NCBI GenBank assembly: GCA_937917475.1
Contig: CALDNF010000158.1
Location: 1 to 7,048, forward strand
Direction of reading: 5' to 3'
DNA length: 7,048 nucleotides
DNA from: an uncultured Faecalibacterium sp.
GTDB taxonomy: Bacteria > Bacillota > Clostridia > Oscillospirales > Ruminococcaceae
Shown here: positions 1-4,582 of the stretch, in pieces
How positions within the stretch are numbered: the first letter of the stretch is position 1
Layout of the letters: every line of letters begins with the position of its first letter
Made by a program: the position numbers and the translations under genes
Notes under the pieces: generated by a model
The model's input: only the letters and a program-made list of their open reading frames with translations
What the model was told of the DNA's origin: nothing
Databases searched by the model: none

Positions 1-24
1 CTTGGACTTTTTCTCTTGTGCCAT
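1..24 (-). CDS. rnfE: RnfE subunit, N-terminal 8 codons only (partial)
   Basis: Only the first eight codons (MAQEKKSK) are inside the window; the rest continues beyond position 1. The start is supported by a strong AAAGGAGG site immediately upstream, overlapping the rnfG stop, and by a gap of only 16 nt after that stop. Identity rests on position: the order C, D, G is followed by E in Rnf operons of Clostridia. The family is an integral membrane subunit that, with RnfA, is thought to form the symmetric membrane core of the complex. No family motif is visible in this short piece, so a different downstream gene cannot be excluded. Confidence 0.7.
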
Positions 25-29
25 TTCTT

Positions 30-41
30 ACCAACCTCCTT
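30..41 (-). promoter_or_regulatory. Ribosome binding site of rnfE
   Basis: On the minus strand the sequence reads AAAGGAGGTTGG, a near-perfect anti-Shine-Dalgarno match. Its first A is the last stretch of the rnfG TAA codon, so ribosomes finishing rnfG sit directly on the rnfE start. This supports the ATG at 24 as a real start even though the gene is cut. Confidence 0.8.
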
Positions 42-589
42 TATGCCAGCTCGTTATAACAGCTGATGCAGTCGTTGATGGCGGCAAACAGAGCGGTGGA
101 CGAAATGGTTGCGCCGCTGTATGCGTCGTAGCCCTGATTCATCACGATGTTCTGGGTGCCATCCATGCCGTCGAACTGAGCCAGATAGTCGGCCTTGGAC
201 ACGTTGCTGCCGATGCCGCTGGTCTGAGTGGAAGCGTCCACCCACATACCGGTGACCTTGCCCTCGGTGTCAAAGCCCATGATAACGGTCAGGATACCGC
301 CGTCAAAACCGGCCTCACCGGCCTTGATGGCCATGCTGCCGTCCTCGGCCTTGACCACGCCGGAAACGTTCGCAGTGGTGTATCCGGTGACCTCTTCCAG
401 CGTTGCAGCGTCGGAAACAGTGGGCATCACGTCAACGTATGCAGCCAGAGTGGTGGCCTTTTCGTTTGCCTCGATAACCGGGGCGGTAAAGGAGTTGACG
501 ACCGCCAGCAGCAGGCTGACGACCAGCGAGATCACGCTCAGTACGATGACCGGCTTGATCGTGCTCTCCCAGGTAGAAGACTTATTCAT
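41..589 (-). CDS. rnfG: Electron transport complex subunit RnfG (FMN-binding)
   Basis: RnfG is the subunit of the Rnf ferredoxin:NAD+ oxidoreductase that carries covalently bound FMN on the outer face of the membrane. The 182-residue protein has a short cytoplasmic start, one membrane segment at about residues 13-35, then an extracytoplasmic FMN-binding domain. Near the C-terminus is DAYSGAT (residues 155-161), which fits the flavin-transferase recognition pattern D-x-x-S/T-G-A-T; Thr161 should carry the phosphoester-linked FMN added by an ApbE/Ftp enzyme, which is not in this window. TSGIGSNVSKADY (about 123-135) corresponds to the usual T-P-G-I-G region, with S in place of P. The start ATG overlaps the rnfD stop (ATGA), and AAGGAGGG lies about 10 nt upstream. 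The length is close to that of clostridial RnfG proteins. Confidence 0.93.
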   Translation of the reverse strand: MNKSSTWESTIKPVIVLSVISLVVSLLLAVVNSFTAPVIEANEKATTLAAYVDVMPTVSDAATLEEVTGYTTANVSGVVKAEDGSMAIKAGEAGFDGGILTVIMGFDTEGKVTGMWVDASTQTSGIGSNVSKADYLAQFDGMDGTQNIVMNQGYDAYSGATISSTALFAAINDCISCYNELA

Positions 590-1545
590 TTGCCAGCACC
601 CTCCTTTGCAGGTTTTGCGGGCTTGACATAGCCATACGGAGTCTGACGGGTCAGATCATTGATGTAGGGAACCCACAGGTTCATGAACAGCAGTGCGAAG
701 GACACGCCCTCGGTGTAGCTGCCCCAATAACGGATGGCAAAGGTAACGATGCCCAGAGCCACACCGTACACCAGCTTGCCCTTCAGGGTGAAGGGGCTGG
801 TCACATAGTCGGTAGCCATGAACACGGCACCAAACAGCAGGCCGCCGGACAGCACAGCCACCAGAGCGGCATGGATGCTGTGGGTAGCGATGAGATAGAA
901 GATGAACATACTGCCCACATAAGAAGCGGGAATGGCGATGCTGATGGTCTTGGTAGCCACCAGATAGATCAGGCCCAGCACGATGGCCAGAGCGCAGGTC
1001 TCGCCCAGAACACCGCCATGGATGCCCATGAACAGGTCCAGCAGGCTCAGCTTGGAAGGATCGGAGACAGCCAGCGGGGTTGCGGAGGACAGCTGATCCA
1101 CAGCGGCATCCGGGAACACCCACTTGTTCATCTCACCGGCAAAGCTGATGAACAGCACGATACGGCCCACCAGTGCGGGGTTGGCAAAGTTCATGCCAAT
1201 GCCGCCGAACAGCTGCTTGACCACGATGATGGCAACAAAATCGCCGATGAGCAGCTCGCCCAGAGGCATCCCCACGGGCACGTTCATCGCCAGAATGATA
1301 CCGGTGACCACAGCGGACAGGTCACCGATGGGATTCGGCTTCTTGAGCAGCTTGCAGTACAGCCACTCGAACGCAACACAGCCGATGACCGACACAGCGG
1401 TGACCAGCAGGGCACGCAGGCCAAAAATGATCGCAGAGGCCACCACGCAGGGGGTCAGGGCCACGATCACGTTTGCCATCAGGCCGGTGGTCGTCTCCTC
1501 AGACCGCAGATGCGGAGAAGCCGAAACAATAAGCTTCGTATCCAT
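586..1545 (-). CDS. rnfD: Electron transport complex subunit RnfD
   Basis: RnfD is a polytopic membrane subunit of Rnf, homologous to NqrB of the Na+-pumping NADH:quinone oxidoreductase, and carries a second covalent FMN. The 319-residue protein has many hydrophobic segments (for example about 24-60, 77-110, 180-200, 205-245, 255-290) and the family stretches GGIGMNFANPALVGR (114-128) and FMATDYVTSP (242-251). The flavinylation site is DQLSSAT (150-156), with Thr156 the likely FMN attachment residue. The Gly seen in the RnfG motif is Ser here; from memory this Ser occurs in other RnfD proteins. Its ATG shares one base with the rnfC TAA stop (TAATG), and its binding site lies inside rnfC, so translation is probably coupled. 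The C-terminus is a short Lys/Ala-rich tail. Confidence 0.94.
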   Translation of the reverse strand: MDTKLIVSASPHLRSEETTTGLMANVIVALTPCVVASAIIFGLRALLVTAVSVIGCVAFEWLYCKLLKKPNPIGDLSAVVTGIILAMNVPVGMPLGELLIGDFVAIIVVKQLFGGIGMNFANPALVGRIVLFISFAGEMNKWVFPDAAVDQLSSATPLAVSDPSKLSLLDLFMGIHGGVLGETCALAIVLGLIYLVATKTISIAIPASYVGSMFIFYLIATHSIHAALVAVLSGGLLFGAVFMATDYVTSPFTLKGKLVYGVALGIVTFAIRYWGSYTEGVSFALLFMNLWVPYINDLTRQTPYGYVKPAKPAKEGAGK

Positions 1546-2867
1546 TACTTATTGCCTCCTTTTTTGATTTCACCAAGGTAGAACGCCTTTGCCAGACCCA
1601 TCATCTGGGTGCAGGGACGCTTTGCCGGGCAGACGAAAGAGCAGGAACCGCAGTTGAAGCAATAATCAACATGCAGCTTGCCCAGCTCCTTCACGTCACG
1701 GGCGGCATAGGCCTGATTGACCTCCACCGGCTCCAGACCCATGGGGCAATACTCCACACAGCGTCCGCAGCGGATGCAGGGGTTGACCGGAGCGGGCTGT
1801 GCAGCAGTCTCGCTCAGCAGGATCAGGCCGGAAGTGGTCTTGGTGGTGGGGTAGCTCAGGTTCTCAACGGCAGGGCCCATCATGGCACCGCCGGCCACCA
1901 CCTTGCCCAGCTTCACACCGGCCTTGATGCCGGCGGCATTGATCACATCCTCATAGGCAGTGCCCACGGGGACGACCAGATTCTGAGGCTTTGCGCAGGC
2001 ATCGCCGTCCACGGTGATGGTACGGCTGACCACCGGCATACCGGTTGCCAGATACTTGCCCAGGCTGGAAACGCTGGTCACGTTCATCACGATGGCACCT
2101 GCATCTGCGGGCAGACCGCCGTGAGGCACCTCACGGCCCAGGCACTTCTCGATGAGGATCAGCTCTGCGCCGGTGCCGTAGACGCTGGGCAGGGGCTTGA
2201 CCTCAATGCTCGGGATGTCCTTGGTCTTCTTGCAGAGCAGATCGATGCACTCGGGCTTGTTGTTCTCGATGCCGATCACGCACTTCGGAATGCCGGTGTA
2301 CTGAAGCACCGCCTGAATACCCCGGATGATATCATCGCTGCAATTCAGCATCTCCTGCGTGTCGCTGGTCAGCCACACTTCACACTCGGAGGCGTTGATC
2401 AGCAGGGTATCCACTGCGCTCTTGGGCTGCAGCTTGACGTCGGTCGGGAAGCCTGCGCCGCCCAGACCTACCAGACCGCTCTCCCGCACAGCAGCAAGGA
2501 AGCTGGCCTTGTCGGTCACTTCCGGTGCCTTCAGGGCCGGGTCCGGGGTCTGTTTTCCGTCGGTCTTGATGACCACCGAATCGCACATCCGGCCATTGGA
2601 GAGCCGGAAGGGCTCCACAGCGGCCACAGTGCCGGAAACACTGGAGTGGATATTTGCAGAGACAAATCCGCCTGCCTCACCGATCTTTGTGCCGACGAAG
2701 ACTTCGTCGCCCTTTTTGACCAGTGCCTTGGCCGGAGCACCAATGTGCTGGCTCATCAGGATGCGTACCTGTGCGGGCAGCGGCATCGGGACAGGCTTGC
2801 TTGCAGCAGTTGCTTTGTCATGCGGCGTATGCGCACCAAGTGCCGCACGTTTCAGCTTGTTCAACAT
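1545..2867 (-). CDS. rnfC: Electron transport complex subunit RnfC (Fe-S, NADH-binding side)
   Basis: RnfC is the soluble, cytoplasmic-face subunit that passes electrons between NAD(H) and the membrane part of Rnf. In this 440-residue protein, residues 35-100 form the N-terminal barrel-like region with MSQHIGAPAKALVKKGD. Residues 130-275 resemble the NuoF-type FMN/NADH fold, with the glycine-rich loop GLGGAGFPT at 134-142; an SLBB-like part follows. Two four-cysteine clusters then appear: C364, C367, C370, C374 and C403, C406, C409, C413, each adjacent to proline as in bacterial ferredoxins. The length is normal for short clostridial RnfC; the long Ala/Lys repeat tail of proteobacterial forms is absent. 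The segment SECEVWLTSD (160-169) departs from the usual A-E-C-E-P-Y pattern. It is the first gene of the operon, behind its own promoter; a GGGGGA site lies 10 nt before the ATG. Confidence 0.96.
   Translation of the reverse strand: MLNKLKRAALGAHTPHDKATAASKPVPMPLPAQVRILMSQHIGAPAKALVKKGDEVFVGTKIGEAGGFVSANIHSSVSGTVAAVEPFRLSNGRMCDSVVIKTDGKQTPDPALKAPEVTDKASFLAAVRESGLVGLGGAGFPTDVKLQPKSAVDTLLINASECEVWLTSDTQEMLNCSDDIIRGIQAVLQYTGIPKCVIGIENNKPECIDLLCKKTKDIPSIEVKPLPSVYGTGAELILIEKCLGREVPHGGLPADAGAIVMNVTSVSSLGKYLATGMPVVSRTITVDGDACAKPQNLVVPVGTAYEDVINAAGIKAGVKLGKVVAGGAMMGPAVENLSYPTTKTTSGLILLSETAAQPAPVNPCIRCGRCVEYCPMGLEPVEVNQAYAARDVKELGKLHVDYCFNCGSCSFVCPAKRPCTQMMGLAKAFYLGEIKKGGNK
1555..1560 (-). promoter_or_regulatory. 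Ribosome binding site of rnfD, inside rnfC
   Basis: AGGAGG on the minus strand, 9 nt before the rnfD ATG and within the last codons of rnfC. Together with the one-base stop/start overlap (TAATG) it fixes the rnfD start and suggests translational coupling. Confidence 0.8.
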
Positions 2868-2950
2868 GGACTATAAATCCCCCATTCTGCTTGTATTGCC
2901 ATCCCTACGCCCATGCAGGCGCACTGGTACAGGGACAGCAGCTGCTTAAC
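2868..2950 (-). promoter_or_regulatory. 5' leader of the rnf operon with a predicted hairpin
   Basis: From the predicted transcription start near 2950 the mRNA would have a leader of about 80 nt before the rnfC ATG. By hand-folding, TGCGCC (2923-2918) pairs with GGCGTA (2911-2906) around a TGCATG loop, and TCCC/GGGA (2935-2932 with 2905-2902) adds an outer helix with an 8-nt one-sided bulge. A perfect 10-bp palindrome AGCAGCTGCT (2946-2937) lies just downstream of the predicted start. I recognise no known riboswitch class and see no U-run after the hairpin, so an attenuator is not evident. The GGGGGA binding site at 2878-2883 is outside the hairpin. Confidence 0.4.
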
Positions 2951-2956
2951 ACATTT

Positions 2957-2984
2957 ATTGTATCATTTTGGCGTGGGAAGTCAA
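2957..2984 (-). promoter_or_regulatory. Sigma-A-type promoter of the rnfCDGE operon
   Basis: On the minus strand there is a -35 box TTGACT (2984-2979), a 16-bp spacer and a -10 box TACAAT (2962-2957). Each box is one mismatch from consensus, and the predicted start is near 2950. It is the only good promoter seen upstream of rnfC. Confidence 0.75.
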
Positions 2985-3040
2985 CGACAACAATGGCCAA
3001 ATGATGCAAATTCCTTAATTTTCTTGTCTGTTTTTTACGA

Positions 3041-3054
3041 TTAGTTATAGCTAA
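3041..3054. promoter_or_regulatory. Near-palindromic 14-mer between divergent promoters (possible operator)
   Basis: TTAGTTATAGCTAA is symmetric except for one pair of positions (T at 5 facing G at 10). It sits about 57 bp upstream of the rnf -35 box and about 48 bp upstream of the -35 box of the small plus-strand gene, a natural place for a shared regulator. The half TAGCTAACC faintly recalls DtxR/IdeR iron boxes, but the 19-bp consensus is matched at only about 12 positions, so no regulator is assigned. Confidence 0.25.
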
Positions 3055-3101
3055 CCAGTTTTCTTTTCGTGATTTTCCACAACTTTCAGGCCCTGTAAGG
3101 T

Positions 3102-3130
3102 TTGCCTTTCCGTGCGGGATATGTTATACT
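3102..3130 (+). promoter_or_regulatory. Extended -10 promoter of the small membrane-peptide gene
   Basis: The plus strand shows TTGCCT (3102-3107), a 17-bp spacer and TATACT (3125-3130), with TG one base before the -10 box (TGTTATACT), giving an extended -10 element. The predicted start is near 3137, leaving a leader of about 57 nt before the ATG at 3194. It is divergent from the rnf promoter. Confidence 0.75.
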
Positions 3131-3178
3131 GTGATCAACCAATCTGCGGAACGTCCCCCGCTCCGTAACTCATCCACC

Positions 3179-3185
3179 AAGGAGG
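3179..3185 (+). promoter_or_regulatory. Ribosome binding site deciding the small-peptide start
   Basis: AAGGAGG with 8-nt spacing to the ATG at 3194. It is the main reason for choosing the 41-residue reading over the longer 62-residue one. Confidence 0.8.
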
Positions 3186-3193
3186 ATCGAACG

Positions 3194-3319
3194 ATGAAAT
3201 TTCTCAAAGCACTTCTGGCTGTTTTTACGTTTCTGGCAGTTGCCCTGACCGGAGCTCTGCTGCTGGTGCAGGATAAGAATTCTCCCCGTTATATCCAGAT
3301 CTATGAGGGCGAGCAGTAA
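3194..3319 (+). CDS. 41-residue single-pass membrane peptide, unknown function
   Basis: This short gene encodes 41 residues. They comprise a basic start (MKFLK), one hydrophobic helix at about residues 6-25 (ALLAVFTFLAVALTGALLLV), then a polar tail of about 16 residues that is charged and ends in EGEQ. It could be an inner-membrane peptide with the tail outside, or a cleaved signal peptide releasing a very short tail; no lipobox cysteine is present. Reality is supported by AAGGAGG 8 nt before the ATG, an extended -10 promoter upstream and a strong hairpin terminator right after the TAA, so it is a complete transcription unit. An in-frame GTG at 3131 is rejected as the start because it overlaps the promoter and has no binding site. 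I do not recognise a family. It is the only plus-strand gene here, divergent from rnf. Confidence 0.75.
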   Translation: MKFLKALLAVFTFLAVALTGALLLVQDKNSPRYIQIYEGEQ

Positions 3320-3336
3320 GCCTTTCCCCACATAAA

Positions 3337-3366
3337 AAATCCCCGGAGCGTCTGCTCCGGGGATTT
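3337..3366. terminator. Bidirectional intrinsic terminator between convergent genes
   Basis: A perfect 13-bp stem (AAATCCCCGGAGC pairing with GCTCCGGGGATTT) closes a 4-nt loop. Leaving the stem on the minus strand, the transcript runs into six U from 3339 to 3334, giving a strong terminator for the lipoprotein gene. On the plus strand the stem is followed by TTTCTGTTTTGG, a weaker but usable U-rich tail for the small-peptide gene. It lies 17 nt after one stop codon and 16 nt after the other. Confidence 0.9.
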
Positions 3367-3382
3367 CTGTTTTGGTTCTGTT

Positions 3383-3889
3383 TTACTTGCTGGCGGGGAT
3401 ATAGACCGCAATGATCATCAGATGGTTGCTGTCGCCATTGTAGCTGATGCCCAGATAGTTGGCATCATCAAAGTCTCCTGCGGTATAGATAGCATCATAC
3501 TTGTAGGAGCCATAGCTGGTGGGGTTGGTAGCCAGATACCCCACCTTCAGCACAGCGTTCTTGGCGATCTTGCCATCGGCCTTTGCTTTTTCAAATGCAG
3601 CCTTTGCAGCGGCATCCTTGCTGCTGGAGTAAACAGTATCGCCATCGCCGTAAGCACCGTCGGCAGCAATGAGCATATCCCACGCCACATCGCTGACCTT
3701 GCGGCTGTAGGTAGCGTTGCAGGTGTAGCCATCTGCACTTGCCTTGTTGATGAGATTGTTGTAGGCGTCATAGACCTGCGTCTGCTGTGCGGGAATGATC
3801 TGATCCTCCGGCACAGAGCAGCCAGCCAGAACCGTCAACGCCAGCATGGCAGCCAGCACAACGGCCAGAATTTTCTTAAAATTTTTCAT
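3383..3889 (-). CDS. Secreted lipoprotein of unknown function
   Basis: The 168-residue product begins with a lipoprotein signal: basic MKNFKK, a hydrophobic stretch to residue 21, and the lipobox LAGC with Cys24, so the mature protein should be lipid-anchored on the outer face of the membrane. The mature part has no membrane segment. It carries an Ala/Lys-rich, probably helical stretch (about 91-112, KDAAAKAAFEKAKADGKIAK) and a Tyr/Gly/Asp-rich C-terminal part (117-165) that ends in a beta-strand-like MIIAVYIPA. The ATG at 3889 was chosen because AGGAGGG lies 6 nt upstream and the signal peptide starts there; an in-frame ATG at 3913 would add eight residues and lacks such a site. The C-terminal DANYLGISYNGDS vaguely recalls the end of CAP/SCP-like domains, but the usual His/Glu residues are not seen. 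The gene is monocistronic, with its own promoter and terminator. Confidence 0.85.
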   Translation of the reverse strand: MKNFKKILAVVLAAMLALTVLAGCSVPEDQIIPAQQTQVYDAYNNLINKASADGYTCNATYSRKVSDVAWDMLIAADGAYGDGDTVYSSSKDAAAKAAFEKAKADGKIAKNAVLKVGYLATNPTSYGSYKYDAIYTAGDFDDANYLGISYNGDSNHLMIIAVYIPASK

Positions 3890-3895
3890 CGCTTG

Positions 3896-3902
3896 CCCTC
3901 CT
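3896..3902 (-). promoter_or_regulatory. Ribosome binding site deciding the lipoprotein start
   Basis: AGGAGGG on the minus strand, 6 nt before the ATG at 3889. It lies inside the alternative longer reading from 3913, which argues for the shorter protein. Confidence 0.8.
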
Positions 3903-3954
3903 GAAAAGGTCATTTTGATGTGATCTTTTATCGTATTGCTGCTAAGCCAATTTA

Positions 3955-3983
3955 AGCATACCCATTTTTTTACAGAAAGTCAA
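3955..3983 (-). promoter_or_regulatory. Sigma-A-type promoter of the lipoprotein gene
   Basis: Minus strand: TTGACT (3983-3978), a 17-bp spacer containing an A7 run, and TATGCT (3960-3955). The predicted start is near 3948, giving a leader of about 58 nt. It begins only about 15 bp after the upstream operon's U-tract. Confidence 0.75.
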
Positions 3984-3997
3984 TGGGGAGAACGCAC

Positions 3998-4039
3998 AAA
4001 AAACTGTGAAGAAATTTTCCGATCTGAAATTTCTTTCAC
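3998..4039 (-). terminator. Intrinsic terminator of the glycan operon
   Basis: Just after the stop at 4046 the minus strand can form a stem of GTGAA-A-GAAATTT with AAATTTCTTCAC (12 pairs, one bulged A, loop about 9 nt). It is followed after AG by six T (4003-3998). The stem is AU-rich but long, and the position at the end of the operon is right. Confidence 0.8.
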
Positions 4040-4045
4040 CGCTCG

Positions 4046-4582
4046 TCAATAATCCTTTTCGCAGCCCAGCAGAGCTTTCATGTACGCAAAGGTGCGCTCC
4101 CTGCCGATGTCCCGCACCATCTTGAGCAGCTTTTCCAGCAGGGCCCGGGTCTCGGGATGAAGCAGATAGTGGTCTTTGCTCTTTTCATAGTAATTCCACG
4201 CCGCTGCGTCGGTATATTTGTCGCCCAGATAGATCTGGCTTGCCGCCACCCGGTCACAGACCATCTCACAGACATACCGCAGGGGGATCTTCATGCCGGT
4301 CAGGCCGGATTTTGTGGTGCTGTAATCGATCCAGTATTCCAGATGGTGCTTATTTCTGCCCTTATGGTGGAGCCACGCCGAGGTATAGCCTTTGGCTTCC
4401 CGCTCTGCCTCGTTGGGGCTGTGGTCGCCCTGATAATAGATGCAGCCCGGGATGAACTCGGTAGGGCTGTATTTGCTCAGGTCATGGGCCAGCCCCTGCT
4501 CATAGAGCCCACATTCAAAGCAATATTTCATCACCAGCAGCTTGTGCCGGGTGATGGTCTCGAAATGTCCCTTGATGTTCAT
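4046..4582 (-). CDS. DUF5662 family protein
   Basis: The 178-residue soluble protein matches what I know of the DUF5662 family, common in Clostridia and of unproven function. Recognisable blocks are RHKLLVMKYCFECGLYEQGL (12-31), AHDLSKYSPTEF (32-43), AWLHHKGRNKHHLEYW (69-84) and a later acidic helix with E106 and D110. The spacing of H13, H33-D34, H72-H73, H79-H80 and D110 resembles the H...HD...H...D layout of HD-type metal phosphohydrolases; this is my inference, not an established activity. There is no signal peptide or membrane segment. The start overlaps the glycosyltransferase stop (ATGA) with a weak GAGG 8 nt upstream, so expression probably depends on coupling to that gene. It is the last gene of the operon. 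Confidence 0.85.
   Translation of the reverse strand: MNIKGHFETITRHKLLVMKYCFECGLYEQGLAHDLSKYSPTEFIPGCIYYQGDHSPNEAEREAKGYTSAWLHHKGRNKHHLEYWIDYSTTKSGLTGMKIPLRYVCEMVCDRVAASQIYLGDKYTDAAAWNYYEKSKDHYLLHPETRALLEKLLKMVRDIGRERTFAYMKALLGCEKDY

Noticed and set aside
2..631. Plus-strand open frame of 209 codons opposite rnfG
   Set aside because: It overlaps rnfG entirely and has no start signals or recognisable domain.
1671..2876. Plus-strand open frame of 401 codons opposite rnfC
   Set aside because: Its His/Gly/Leu/Ala-rich composition is typical of antisense translation, and rnfC on the other strand has intact cysteine clusters.
3031..3036. T6 run as a plus-strand terminator
   Set aside because: No stable hairpin precedes it, and there is no plus-strand gene upstream to terminate.
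3131..3193. Upstream GTG extension of the small membrane peptide
   Set aside because: The GTG directly abuts the -10 box, upstream of the predicted transcription start, and has no ribosome binding site; the ATG at 3194 has a strong one.
2868..3193. Possible known riboswitch or small RNA gene in the divergent intergenic region
   Set aside because: No conserved riboswitch core (FMN, cobalamin, SAM, c-di-GMP and similar) could be recognised; only the short hairpin described for the rnfC leader is visible.
3890..3913. Longer lipoprotein start at 3913
   Set aside because: It would put eight extra residues before a typical signal peptide and would place the clear AGGAGGG site inside the coding region.
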